Source of the DNA: DATJZH01 sp052146815
Lineage (GTDB): Bacteria; Actinomycetota; Actinomycetes; Streptosporangiales; Streptosporangiaceae
Length of the DNA stretch: 64,000 nt
Direction of reading: 5' to 3'
Assembly (NCBI GenBank): GCA_052146815.1
Contig: JBKQMG010000197.1
Location: 62,001 to 126,000, forward strand
Shown here: positions 34,621 through 43,652 of the stretch, in pieces
Layout: each line of letters opens with the position of its first letter
Position numbering within the stretch: position 1 is the stretch's first letter
Program-made: the position numbers and the translations under genes
Notes under the pieces: model-generated
The model's input: the letters and a program-made list of their open reading frames with translations, nothing else
Databases searched by the model: none
What the model was told of the DNA's origin: nothing

Positions 34621-35862
34621 GTGATCGACCTCAAGGCTGCACGACAGGATGCCGACCGCTACCGGGAGGCGCTGGCCCGGCGGGGCGCCGCCGAGGACTT
34701 CGACGCGCTGCTCGCCGCCGACGCCAGCTGGCGGGAGCAGACCGAGCGTGCGGAGGGCCTCCGGGCGCTGCAGAAGAAGCTGTCGCGGGGTAAGCCCGAC
34801 CCCGGCCAGCTGGCGGAGCTCCGGCAGCTCGCGGCCGAGCTCGCGGAGGCGGGCCAGGAGCTGGCCGCCGCCGCCCGTGAGCGTGACACGCTGCTGGACC
34901 GCATCCCGAATCTGCCCGACCCCTCCGCGGCCGACGGCATGGACGAGGAAGACGCCCAGCTCGTCCGAACCTGGGGCGAGCCGCCGTCGTTCAGCTTCGA
35001 GCCGCGGGATCATCTGGAGCTCGGCTCGCCTCGCGGCTGGATCGATATGGCCCGGGGGGCGCGGCTGTCCGGGTCGCGGTTCGCCTACCGCATCGGCGAT
35101 GTCGCGCTGGCCGAGATGGCGCTGTACCGCTTCGTGATCGACAAGCTGACCCGCAGCGGCTTCCTGCTGGTACTGCCGCCGATCCTGGTGGGGGAGCGGG
35201 CCATGTACGGGACCGGCTTCCTGCCGACCGAGGAATCCAACCTTTATCACCTGGAGAAGGACGACCTGTACCTGACCGGCACCTCCGAGGTGGCCCTGGC
35301 CGGGATCCACGCCGACGAGCGGCTCGAGGAGGATCAGCTGCCCGCCCGCTACGCGGCCTTCACCACCAACTTCCGCCGGGAGGCCGGTGCGGCCGGCAAG
35401 GACACCAGGGGCATGTTCCGCGTTCATCAGTTCGATAAGGTCGAGATGTATGTCTACTGCCTGCCCGAGCAGTCGAAGGAAATTCACGACCAGCTGCTGG
35501 CGTATGAGGAAGAGATCGCCCAGGCCCTCGGCATCCCGTACCGGGTGATGAACATCGCGGTCGGCGATCTCGGCGCGCCAGCCGCGAAGAAGTACGACAT
35601 CGAGGCGTGGTTCCCCGCGCAGCAGCGCTACCGCGAGATCACCTCCTGCTCCAACACCACCGACTACCAGGCCCGGCGGCTGAATATCCGGTTCCGCCGG
35701 GACGGCAAGCTGGAGTTCGCCCACACGCTCAACGGGACGGGCGCGACCGCCAGGGCGCTGCTGTCGGTCATGGAGAACTTCCAGGACGACGGCGGCAAGG
35801 TCACGGTGCCGGAGGTCCTGCGCCAGTTCGGCGCGCCCGCCGCGCTCGGGCGCGCCGACTAG
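34621..35862 (+). CDS. serS: Seryl-tRNA synthetase
   Basis: 413 residues, GTG start. An N-terminal coiled-coil arm (about 25-105, Ala/Arg/Glu-rich) binds tRNA. The class II core follows with TGTSEVALAG, motif 2 FRREAGAAGKDTRGMFRVHQFDKVE (in part), and motif 3 region REITSCSNTTDYQARRLNIR with the serine/ATP site residues. Length and order are typical. Essential, charging tRNA-Ser and tRNA-Sec. Confidence 0.96.
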   Translation: MIDLKAARQDADRYREALARRGAAEDFDALLAADASWREQTERAEGLRALQKKLSRGKPDPGQLAELRQLAAELAEAGQELAAAARERDTLLDRIPNLPDPSAADGMDEEDAQLVRTWGEPPSFSFEPRDHLELGSPRGWIDMARGARLSGSRFAYRIGDVALAEMALYRFVIDKLTRSGFLLVLPPILVGERAMYGTGFLPTEESNLYHLEKDDLYLTGTSEVALAGIHADERLEEDQLPARYAAFTTNFRREAGAAGKDTRGMFRVHQFDKVEMYVYCLPEQSKEIHDQLLAYEEEIAQALGIPYRVMNIAVGDLGAPAAKKYDIEAWFPAQQRYREITSCSNTTDYQARRLNIRFRRDGKLEFAHTLNGTGATARALLSVMENFQDDGGKVTVPEVLRQFGAPAALGRAD

Positions 35863-35944
35863 CGAGCTGCCCCTGGCGAGACCGCCGGCGGGCAAGACCG
35901 TGAGCCGGCGAGACGGCCGGCTGAGGAGACGGCGGCCCGCGCAG

Positions 35945-37597
35945 CTAGCCGGCGCTGCTGCCTGTTCCCGCGGAGGCGCCCTCCCCGCCCGTAGTACCCG
36001 CAGTGGTTCCTGTGGCGCTTGCCGCCCCGCTGAAGAGGGTCACGAGGGCCGGGCCGTCCGGCGAGCCGAGCCCGGTGCACGCATCCCAGCCCGGCCCGGC
36101 GCTGTAGGCGCCGTTGCTGCCGCTGGTGATGTCCCGGAAGCCGACAGCGGCCGTGCCCGCGGCGACGCCCGCGTACAGCCGTTCCTGCAGGAAGCCCGGC
36201 TTGGCGCCGGTGGCCTGCGCCAGCCGGCTGGTCAGCGCGGCCCACAGCGGTGCGACGGCGCTGGTGCCGCCGACGACCTCCTGCTGGCCGTCGACCAGGA
36301 CCTGGTAGCCGGTGGCCGGATCGGCGTTGCCCGCCACGTCCGGCACGCCGCGGCCGGTGCCGCCCCCCGGCGCGGCCGGCACTCCGGCCGTCGCCTGCCA
36401 GGCGGGCAGCCCGAAGACGTCACTGACGCCGCCGCCGCCCGCGCCGCCGCCTGCTCCGTCATTCCACACCGTCTCCGAGCTGATCAGCCCGGTGGCGGTA
36501 CTGGCCTGCAGGCTCGTCCCGCCGCACCCGAGCGCGTGCGGGCTGGACGCCGGGAAGTCGCAGTGCGGCTGCCCGTCGGCGGCGCCGTCGCTGCTGCCGT
36601 TGTCCCCGGCGGCCACGCAGACCGTCACGCCGAGCGCTGCGCCGTCGGCGATGGCCGCGTCCAGGGAGGTGCGTCCCTGCGCGGTCCATGAATCCTCGGA
36701 CTGGCCCCAGCTGATGCTGACCGCCGTCGGCGTTGGCGTCGCGTGCACGGCGTCGGTGACAGCGTCGATGAACCCCTGGTCGGTATTCGGCGCGAAATAC
36801 ACCGTCTGCGCGGCGCCGGGCGCGACCGATCCGGCGACCTCGATGTCGAGCAGTACCTCGCCGTCCGCCCCGGAGGGATCCTGGCCCCCGCCGTTGCCGG
36901 CCCCGTCGACCCCGACCGCCGTGACGGGCGGCGCGGTGATGCCGAGGCCGGAAAAATAGGTGTCCAGGTCGGCCTGCGCGTATCCGCCGCCGAGCTCGAT
37001 GATGGCGATCGTCTGGCCCGTCCCGTCGGTCCCGGCCGGGAATTCGTAGAACCCGGCGACCTGCGGCGGGGTGTAGGAGGTCTGCTGGGCCGCGGGAGCT
37101 GCGCGGCGCAGCTGCGACCGGGCCTGCGGCCGGTCGTCCAGCCCGACTACGGCGACGATGATGCCGTCAAGCTCCGCGGGAACCTGCAGGCCGCCCTGCC
37201 GGTAGCGGTGGGTGACGGGCCCGGCGCCGCCCGGGCCTTCGCTGGTCACGACGCTCAGCTCTGCGCCGAAGGCCCGGGCGAGCGCCGAGACCGGGCCTGC
37301 CACTCTCAGCCGCCGCGAGCCCGGGTCGCGCTGCGTCACCTCAAGGCCGAGGCTGAGCCCGGTGAGCACCTCGGCGACGAGCGCCTGGTCGGCGGGATCC
37401 GATCCGTAACGCTGCCGCAGCTCATCGCGGCTGAGCCGGACGGGCGCGCCGTCGCGGGTGCGCGGCAGCCCGGCCATCCGGCGGGTCAGGATGGTGATCT
37501 CGAGCCACTGTGACTCGTCCACGGCGCCTGCGGGCACGGCGCCGGCCACCGGCCCGCGCTCGGTGCCCGGCAGCGGTACCAGCGATATGTCAGTCAT
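35945..37597 (-). CDS. S53 sedolisin-family peptidase
   Basis: 550 residues. Residues 10-150 are an activation (pro-kumamolisin) domain. The subtilisin-like catalytic domain carries Glu247 and Asp251 (DGEVLLDIEVAG), Asp332 of the oxyanion site (AAGDNGSS) and Ser446 in GGTSAVAP, so the Ser-Glu-Asp triad is complete. The calcium-binding end is FRDITSG then GPGWDACTGLGSP. No signal peptide is visible at the chosen ATG, unlike many homologues; a Gly/Ser/Thr tail follows. Acid endopeptidase activity is expected. Confidence 0.9.
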   Translation of the reverse strand: MTDISLVPLPGTERGPVAGAVPAGAVDESQWLEITILTRRMAGLPRTRDGAPVRLSRDELRQRYGSDPADQALVAEVLTGLSLGLEVTQRDPGSRRLRVAGPVSALARAFGAELSVVTSEGPGGAGPVTHRYRQGGLQVPAELDGIIVAVVGLDDRPQARSQLRRAAPAAQQTSYTPPQVAGFYEFPAGTDGTGQTIAIIELGGGYAQADLDTYFSGLGITAPPVTAVGVDGAGNGGGQDPSGADGEVLLDIEVAGSVAPGAAQTVYFAPNTDQGFIDAVTDAVHATPTPTAVSISWGQSEDSWTAQGRTSLDAAIADGAALGVTVCVAAGDNGSSDGAADGQPHCDFPASSPHALGCGGTSLQASTATGLISSETVWNDGAGGGAGGGGVSDVFGLPAWQATAGVPAAPGGGTGRGVPDVAGNADPATGYQVLVDGQQEVVGGTSAVAPLWAALTSRLAQATGAKPGFLQERLYAGVAAGTAAVGFRDITSGSNGAYSAGPGWDACTGLGSPDGPALVTLFSGAASATGTTAGTTGGEGASAGTGSSAG

Positions 37598-37798
37598 GAA
37601 ACTGCTCCTAGAAATTCCGGGACGCCGGCATCAGCAGCCGGAAAGCACTTGCCTGGCCCTAGTCAATAATGCGGCAGTCCACATCGGCTGCCCTTTCCGC
37701 GCTTAATCTTCGCGGCGAATTGCCGGTCCCCCGGCCAGCGTGCCGCGGGGCCGGTCCTCCCGAGGCTGCCCGAGGCGTGCTGGCGGGCAGGCGCCGGG

Positions 37799-38272
37799 TC
37801 ACCCGGCGGCGCCTTCAGGCTCAGTGACATCGGCCACCCGGGCGCTGAGCTGGCGCAGGATGTCGTCAGCACGGACCGCCACCGCGACGCCCTGCTCGCC
37901 GGCGCCGAGCGTTATCTCACTCCCGAGCGGGCGCTCGCCGGCGATCACGGGCCACGCGACGGCAGCGCCAAGCGGCGTGATCGTGCCCCGCTCGTATCCG
38001 GTGACCTGCCGGGCCGTCGCCGCGTCCGGCATCGACAGGCGCCGCTGCCGGAGCAGGGCGCGCAGCTTGGGCCAGGAGATGGCGCGATCGCCGGGCACCA
38101 GCACGAACAGGAAGTCGTCCGGGCCGCGGCGCACGATCATCGTCTTGACGACGTCCGCGGGCTCGACGCCGCGGGCCCGGGCCGCGGCGGCCAGATCCGG
38201 GACCCGGCCGTGCCTGATCACCCGGTGGTCGATGTCGGCAGACGCGGGGGCGGCGAGGGCCGGGCTGGGCAT
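37799..38272 (-). CDS. YbaK/ProX-type aminoacyl-tRNA deacylase
   Basis: 157 residues. Fits the YbaK/EbsC editing fold: ADVVKTMIVRRGPDDFLFVLVPGDRAISWPKL contains the conserved Lys45-equivalent after the T-K motif, and VTGYERGTITPLG matches the family GY-GxxSPxG element with T-I-T-P-L-G. Such proteins hydrolyse mischarged Cys- or Ala-tRNA-Pro. Stand-alone, with no synthetase next to it. Confidence 0.85.
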   Translation of the reverse strand: MPSPALAAPASADIDHRVIRHGRVPDLAAAARARGVEPADVVKTMIVRRGPDDFLFVLVPGDRAISWPKLRALLRQRRLSMPDAATARQVTGYERGTITPLGAAVAWPVIAGERPLGSEITLGAGEQGVAVAVRADDILRQLSARVADVTEPEGAAG

Positions 38273-38463
38273 CCTCCAGTATTTCCCGGCGCCGGGCCGG
38301 GGACCGCGGCGGGGCAGGAAGCACGGGGCAGGACGCGCCGGGGCGCGGCGGCCCGACGCGCCCTGGGCCGTTTAGATGACAGTTTTCGCGGTAGCTAGTG
38401 TGGTAATTTTCGGGGCGCTCGACTGTGATAAAACCGCACTAATCCGACTATCTGGAGGCCGGA

Positions 38464-38661
38464 ATGCGCATCGTTGGGGTCCTGGTCATTATCTGGCTCG
38501 TCATCGGCGCCATTGCCGCAGGCCAGCGGCACTACTACAACCATCCCGCGGCTACCTGCGCGCACACGGGCACCATAGCCTTGACAATTGTGGCGGGCCC
38601 GCTGAACTACTTCGGCGCGAATCCGAAGACCACCTGCCAGGCTCCGAAGCCCAGCAAGTAA
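38464..38661 (+). CDS. Small single-helix membrane protein
   Basis: 65 residues, ATG with GGAGGC upstream. N-terminal hydrophobic helix (IVGVLVIIWLVIGAIAAG) followed by a short segment with two cysteines and NYFGANPKTTC. Resembles small proteins widespread in actinomycetes with no known role. Stands alone. Confidence 0.65.
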   Translation: MRIVGVLVIIWLVIGAIAAGQRHYYNHPAATCAHTGTIALTIVAGPLNYFGANPKTTCQAPKPSK

Positions 38662-38813
38662 GCCGCTCGCGGGTCAGCGCGCGCTTGCGCCGGACGGGTT
38701 AGGCGGCTGCCGCGCCGCTGGTACCCGGCGGGCGCCGGGCCCGGCGGCGGAATGCATGTCGCGCTGCCCGTCTTGGGGTCGGCGGCGGTAGGACGCGCAG
38801 AGAGGGCATCGAG

Positions 38814-40100
38814 ATGGCCGAATCGCGAGCAGGCCGGCTGGCCGGGATGCGCAGGAACCAGCCGCGGGTCGTGGTCGTGGGCGCGGGTTTCGCCGGCCTG
38901 GCGACAGTCAGCAGGCTGACGAGGGCGGGATTGCGGGTCACCCTGATAGACCGGAACGTGTACAGCACCTTCCAGCCCCTGCTCTACCAGGTCGCGACGG
39001 GGGGACTGAACGCCAGCGACGTGTCCTACCCGCTGCGCGGCTTTGCCCGCAAGTACGGTGCCCGGTTCCGGCACGGCGAGCTGGTCGGCATCGACGACGA
39101 CGCCCGCCAGGTCGTCCTCGCCGACGGCAGCCGCGTCGACTACGACTACCTCATCCTGGGGATCGGGGTCAGCGCTGCCTATTACGGCATCACCGGTGCG
39201 GACAAGTACACCTTTGGCCTCTACACCCGCCGGGACGCGGTAGCGCTGCGCGATCAGGTGTTCGCGGGCCTGGAAGATATCAGTGCCTCGGCCGAGCGGC
39301 GTGATGTCAACGTGATCGTCGTCGGCGGCGGCGCCACCGGAGTCGAGCTGGCCGGGACCCTGGCGGAACTGCGCAGCATCGCCGTCCCGGCGACGTTCCC
39401 CGAGATTGATCCCGCCTGCGTGCACATCAGGCTGGTCGAGCAGGCCGGCGAGCTGCTCGCGCCGTTCCACCCGTCGCTGCGCGACTACGCGCTGCACCAG
39501 CTGCGCGAGCGCGGGGTGGACGTCCAGCTGGGCACGGCGATCAGCGAGATCACCGCCGACCGGGTCCTGCTCGCCGACGGCCGGGAACTGCACAGCGATC
39601 TGACAGTGTGGGCAGCGGGCGTGACGGCGCCGGAGGCGGCCGGTTCCTGGAACCTTCCGCAGGGCCGCGGCGGCCGCATCGTCACCGGTCCCGACCTGCG
39701 GGTGAAAGGGCACGACCGGATCTTCTGCGTGGGGGACATCGCGCTCACCGAGGGCCATCCGCTGCCCCAGCTGGCCCAGCCGGGCCTGCAGATGGGGCGG
39801 CACGCCGCCGAGCAGGTCCGGCGCCTCGCTGTCGGCCTGCCGACCGTGCCGTTCGCCTACCACGACAAGGGCATCATGGCGACGATCGGGCGCCGGTCGG
39901 CCGTCGTCGAGCTGCCGCGCCACATCCGCATCCGCGGCACCCTGGCCTGGCTCGCGTGGCTCGCCCTGCACCTGGTCACCCTGCTCGGCAACCGCAACCG
40001 GATCTCCGCCCTCGTGAACCTGACCTACCGCTATCTCACCTGGGGCCGCGGCGGCGGCGTGATCGTGGGCGACGACCCGCCGATGCCGCGCCGTCAGTGA
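38814..40100 (+). CDS. ndh: Type II NADH dehydrogenase
   Basis: 428 residues. FAD site VVVVGAGFAGLATVSRL near residue 20, NAD site VIVVGGGATGVELAGTL near 165, the quinone/FAD C-terminal motif FCVGDIALTEG and PQLAQPGLQMGRHAAEQV, and a C-terminal amphipathic region for membrane attachment (WLAWLALHLVTLLGNRNR). Non-proton-pumping electron entry from NADH to menaquinone. ATG start; a later ATG at codon 12 is also possible. Confidence 0.92.
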   Translation: MAESRAGRLAGMRRNQPRVVVVGAGFAGLATVSRLTRAGLRVTLIDRNVYSTFQPLLYQVATGGLNASDVSYPLRGFARKYGARFRHGELVGIDDDARQVVLADGSRVDYDYLILGIGVSAAYYGITGADKYTFGLYTRRDAVALRDQVFAGLEDISASAERRDVNVIVVGGGATGVELAGTLAELRSIAVPATFPEIDPACVHIRLVEQAGELLAPFHPSLRDYALHQLRERGVDVQLGTAISEITADRVLLADGRELHSDLTVWAAGVTAPEAAGSWNLPQGRGGRIVTGPDLRVKGHDRIFCVGDIALTEGHPLPQLAQPGLQMGRHAAEQVRRLAVGLPTVPFAYHDKGIMATIGRRSAVVELPRHIRIRGTLAWLAWLALHLVTLLGNRNRISALVNLTYRYLTWGRGGGVIVGDDPPMPRRQ

Positions 40101-40113
40101 CGGGGGCCCGGCC

Positions 40114-41115
40114 ATGACACACACCAGCGAAACGGGCAGCCCGCGCCACCGCCGGCCTGCCGCGGAGGCAGAGCCCGCCTGGATCACCCCGCAGCTCGCC
40201 ACGCTCACCAGGGACAGGTTCTCCGACCCGAAGTGGGTCTTCGAGCGGAAGCTGGACGGCGAGCGCGGCCTGGTCTTCGCCAGCGGGCGGAACCTGCGGC
40301 TGATGACCCGTAACCAGCACGACGTCACTGCCACCCACCCGGAGGTAGCGGCCGCGCTGCGCGCTCAGCGGGCCGGCGATTTCATCGCTGACGGGGAGAT
40401 CATCGCCTTCGACGGGGACCAGACCAGCTTCGCGCGGCTGCAGCAGCGGCTCGGCGTCCGTGATCCGGAGCCCGCCCTGCTCGAGTCCGTGCCGGTCTCC
40501 TTCTTCCTGTTCGACCTGCTCTGGTCGGGTGGCGAGGACATCCGGCCGCGGCCGCTGCTGGAACGCAAGCAGCTGCTGGCGGACCTGCTGTCCTTCGACG
40601 GCCCGCTGCGCTACACCGGGCACCGGGCCGGCGACGGCGAGGCGTTCTTCCGCGAGGCGCGCGCCAGCGGCTGGGAGGGACTCATCGCCAAGCGGGCGGA
40701 TGCGCCCTACCGGGCGGGCCGCAGCCGCGACTGGCTGAAGTTCAAGTGCGAGAACGCGCAGGAATTCGTGATCGGCGGCTACACCGACCCGCAGGGGTCA
40801 CGCACCGGGTTCGGCGCCCTGCTGCTCGGTTATTACCAGGACGGCGAGCTGATCTACGCCGGCAAGGTGGGGACGGGCTTCGACCAGCGCACCCTGACCA
40901 GCCTGCATAAGGAACTGGCCGCTCTCGAGCGGCCGCGGCCGGCCTTCAGCGGCGCCGCGCTGCCGCGATCGCCGGTGCACTGGGCGGAGCCGCGCCTCGT
41001 CGGCCAGGTCGGCTTCTCCGAGTGGACGGCGGACGGGCAGCTGCGCCACCCCCGGTTCCAGGGCCTGCGGCGGGACAAGGACCCCGCCGATGTCGTGCGG
41101 GAAATCCCGCGCTGA
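40114..41115 (+). CDS. ATP-dependent DNA ligase, LigD-type catalytic and OB domains
   Basis: 333 residues. The adenylation domain has KLDGER (active-site Lys in ERKLDGERG, near residue 45), DGEIIAFDG, FFLFDLLW, WEGLIAKRADAPY and WLKFKC; the C-terminal OB-fold ends GFSEWTADGQLRHPRFQGLR. No nuclease or polymerase domains, so this corresponds to the ligase module of bacterial NHEJ LigD or a stand-alone LigC-like enzyme. No ku gene is nearby. It starts 13 bp after the ndh stop, so the two are probably co-transcribed. Confidence 0.9.
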   Translation: MTHTSETGSPRHRRPAAEAEPAWITPQLATLTRDRFSDPKWVFERKLDGERGLVFASGRNLRLMTRNQHDVTATHPEVAAALRAQRAGDFIADGEIIAFDGDQTSFARLQQRLGVRDPEPALLESVPVSFFLFDLLWSGGEDIRPRPLLERKQLLADLLSFDGPLRYTGHRAGDGEAFFREARASGWEGLIAKRADAPYRAGRSRDWLKFKCENAQEFVIGGYTDPQGSRTGFGALLLGYYQDGELIYAGKVGTGFDQRTLTSLHKELAALERPRPAFSGAALPRSPVHWAEPRLVGQVGFSEWTADGQLRHPRFQGLRRDKDPADVVREIPR

Positions 41116-41194
41116 GCGTTCCGCGCTAAGCCGGCCCCGTGCTGAGCTGGCCCGCGCCTGCCGGGCCAGCGCGCGCTTCGCCGGAAGCGGGCCG

Positions 41195-41428
41195 TCAGGC
41201 CAGCCAGAGCAGCCGCGCCATGACGATGGCCGCGACCAGCGCGATGACCGCCAGGGCCTTCAGCGGCAGCCGCCGCTCGTAGCCGCGCGCGGCGTCGATC
41301 TCGTCCTCGAAGGACACCGCCGCCCGCTGCTCGGCCTGGCGCTGCAGCGCGGCGTCCTCGGGCCGCAGCGGGCTGGCGGGCTGCCAGCCGGGTGCGGCCT
41401 GACGCTCGGGCGGCGGCTCGGGAATCAT
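41195..41428 (-). CDS. Small membrane protein coupled to the GT2 synthase
   Basis: 77 residues. A Pro/Gln/Glu-rich cytoplasmic part (residues 1-50) leads to one membrane helix (LPLKALAVIALVAAIVMARL, about 54-75) at the C-terminus. The ATG overlaps the glycosyltransferase stop (ATGA). Its place right after a processive GT2 is reminiscent of the small accessory subunits PgaD/IcaD, but there is no clear sequence kinship. Last gene of the seven-gene unit. Confidence 0.7.
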   Translation of the reverse strand: MIPEPPPERQAAPGWQPASPLRPEDAALQRQAEQRAAVSFEDEIDAARGYERRLPLKALAVIALVAAIVMARLLWLA

Positions 41429-42924
41429 GCCGAGATCGCCACCTTCCCGGTCTTCTCGGTCTTGTCCCACCGGGAGTCGGCGCCCCGCAGTTCCTTCCCG
41501 TAAGCGGCGAGAGTGATCGCGCACAGCAGCGGCCCGTAGCCGGCCAGGTAGCACAGGACCGGGCTGATGAACCGGCCGAGCAGCCGGGTCTCGGTGACCT
41601 TGGCCAGATAGGCCACCGCCATCGAGGCGGACAGCCACACGAAGGTGAACAGGACCAGGGCGTGCCCGTAGGCGGGCGTCGGGGTGAGGCCGACGGCTGC
41701 CATGAGGTGGAACAGCAGCCAGCGCAGCGGCCCGGTCGCCGCGGCCGCGAGCAGGATGAGCACGTTGATGACGCCGGGAAATATCAGGCCCGAGCGCCAG
41801 CTGCGCTTGGCGCTCACCGGATCGATGAGCAGCGCGAACGAGGTGATGAACACGTAGGTGACGACGTTGACCAGCAGCAGCGCCCCGAACGCGGTCATCG
41901 CCAGCCGGTAGTCGACGAAGTACAGCGTGATCAGCGCGGCCGACGCGCTCAGCAGGAAGACGGGCAGCAGGAAAATCGAGAACCAGAGCGTCCCGAAGGT
42001 GAGGCTGCCCAGCTGGCGGTGCCGCCACGGCCGGAACCAGATGTGCTTGTACCGCCGGGTGACCTGAAAGTTGCCGCGCGCCCAGCGCACGCGCTGCTTC
42101 CACAGGCCGGTGATGGTGGCCGGCTCCTCGGCCCACACCACGGCGTGCGGCTCGAAGACCACGCGCCGCCCCATGAGCTGGGTCCTGAACGTGGTGATGG
42201 TGTCCTCGGCGAGCGTGGTGCTGTCGATCCGGCCGCCGATCGCCTCGATGTTCGCCCGCGAGTGCAGCTGAGCTCCGCCGGCCAGGCAGGCGATCGCGCC
42301 GATGACGTTCTGGCTGCGCCGGGCGGCGGCCTGCGCGGTGATGTACTCGTAGCCGATGAAGCGGGCCATGAAGTTCGCCGGGCGGCTGCCTTCGCGGATG
42401 TAGGCGGTGACCGCGCCGATCTCCGGATCGGCGAGGTGGCAGGTCATCCGGCGCAGCGCGGCGGCCTCGTAGATCACGTCGGCGTCCATGATCAAGACGG
42501 CCTGCATCCAGTCATCGGCCAGGATCACGGCGAGGCCGTGGTTCAGCGTGTGGGCCTTTCCCTCGCCGCCCTTGTCCCGGCGCAGGTGCACCACGTTGCC
42601 CGGATACTGGTCGGCCTTGCCCTGCACAACCTCCGGCGTGTCATCGGTGCTCGCGTCATCGACCACATAGATGCGCAGCGCCTCGCGCGGATAGTCCAGG
42701 CGCATCAGCCGGTCGATCGACGCGCCGATGACCGCGGCCTCGTTCCAGGCCGGGATCAGGATGGCCGTGCGCGGGAACCACGGCCTGCACCGGTCGTAAT
42801 GCAGCCGCCGGAAATGCACCGCCACGAGGAGGAACTGGTAATCGGCGACCGCCAGCGGCGTGGCCGCGATGATCACGATCGCCACGAGGATCCCCTGCAG
42901 GACGATCGCGAGGTGCACGGTCAT
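41425..42924 (-). CDS. Processive family-2 glycosyltransferase
   Basis: 499 residues from the ATG at 42924, which overlaps the upstream PHP stop. One N-terminal helix, then the GT-A domain with VVDD at 87-90 (ASTDDT), MDADV with the DxD-type site at 147-149, the general base ED at 240-241 (TLAEDTI) and QRVRW at 277-281. QxxRW is the mark of processive synthases such as cellulose, hyaluronan and poly-N-acetylglucosamine synthases. Five or so C-terminal membrane helices follow. It most likely polymerises and exports a beta-linked sugar chain. The sugar is not readable. Confidence 0.87.
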   Translation of the reverse strand: MTVHLAIVLQGILVAIVIIAATPLAVADYQFLLVAVHFRRLHYDRCRPWFPRTAILIPAWNEAAVIGASIDRLMRLDYPREALRIYVVDDASTDDTPEVVQGKADQYPGNVVHLRRDKGGEGKAHTLNHGLAVILADDWMQAVLIMDADVIYEAAALRRMTCHLADPEIGAVTAYIREGSRPANFMARFIGYEYITAQAAARRSQNVIGAIACLAGGAQLHSRANIEAIGGRIDSTTLAEDTITTFRTQLMGRRVVFEPHAVVWAEEPATITGLWKQRVRWARGNFQVTRRYKHIWFRPWRHRQLGSLTFGTLWFSIFLLPVFLLSASAALITLYFVDYRLAMTAFGALLLVNVVTYVFITSFALLIDPVSAKRSWRSGLIFPGVINVLILLAAAATGPLRWLLFHLMAAVGLTPTPAYGHALVLFTFVWLSASMAVAYLAKVTETRLLGRFISPVLCYLAGYGPLLCAITLAAYGKELRGADSRWDKTEKTGKVAISA

Positions 42925-43652
42925 CGCACGATGCCGTCCGCGACCGCGTCGAGGGTCCGGCGGACCGAGGAGTACACGCCGACGTCGGCGCAGTCGTGGC
43001 TGTCGGTGCTGGCGACCAGCGGGACGCCGGCCTCGGCGAGAATCCGGGCGGTGCCCGGCGACGGGCAGGACCATTTCTCGTTGATCTCCACCAGCGCGCC
43101 GGCGGTCCGCAGCTGCCCGGCGAGCCAGCCGAGCTGCGCGGCGGGGACCTGCGACTCGTCGAGGCCCATTTTCGGCAGCACGCTGAACAGGTGCGCGATC
43201 AGCGGCATGGCGGGGACCTGCAGGAGCGCGCGGGCGGTCGCCTCGACCAGGCAGCTGATCACCTCCGCCGCGCCCAGCTCGCCGGCCTGCAGCAGGGCGG
43301 CGAGCTTCTCCGGCGCGACCGGTCCCTGCCCGCCGGGAAACTGATGGTCGGCGATCAGGACGAGGTCGATGCCTGCGGGCAGCGGGGGCAGGTCCAGCCG
43401 TCCGCTGCGGTCCAGGATCTTGGCTTCAACGCCGGCCAGGACGGCCAGGCCAGGCTCGCCGCGCAGCGGCTCGACGGCCGCGGCGAATTCCGGCACCCAG
43501 GCTGAATCGCGCCGTACGTGGTCGGCGAGGCACAGCGTGCGCAGCCCGCGCCGGCGGGCCGCCGCGAGGTTCTCCTCGACCGTGCTGACCCCGTCGGAGA
43601 AGGCGGAGTGGACGTGGTAGTCCTCGCGCAGCAGGTCCTGGGCGCTGCTCAT
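42921..43652 (-). CDS. PHP-domain metallohydrolase
   Basis: 243 residues. Metal ligands of the PHP fold are present: DYHVHSAFSD (His13, His15, Asp20), CLADHV (His45), GVEAKIL (Glu76), LIADHQF (His103), PLIAHL, and STDSHD near 222. Related proteins are histidinol phosphatases and phosphoesterases. Here a sugar phosphate or nucleotide is a reasonable substrate because of the neighbours, but that is inference. ATGA overlaps with genes on both sides. Confidence 0.85.
   Translation of the reverse strand: MSSAQDLLREDYHVHSAFSDGVSTVEENLAAARRRGLRTLCLADHVRRDSAWVPEFAAAVEPLRGEPGLAVLAGVEAKILDRSGRLDLPPLPAGIDLVLIADHQFPGGQGPVAPEKLAALLQAGELGAAEVISCLVEATARALLQVPAMPLIAHLFSVLPKMGLDESQVPAAQLGWLAGQLRTAGALVEINEKWSCPSPGTARILAEAGVPLVASTDSHDCADVGVYSSVRRTLDAVADGIVR

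Noticed and set aside
36000..37597. Secreted sedolisin with signal peptide
   Set aside because: The N-terminus MTDISLVPLPGTERG is hydrophilic. No signal peptide can be built from the available starts.
41392..43344. 650-residue plus-strand frame opposite the glycosyltransferase and PHP genes
   Set aside because: Low-complexity antisense shadow without motifs. The minus-strand genes have complete catalytic signatures and overlapping starts and stops.
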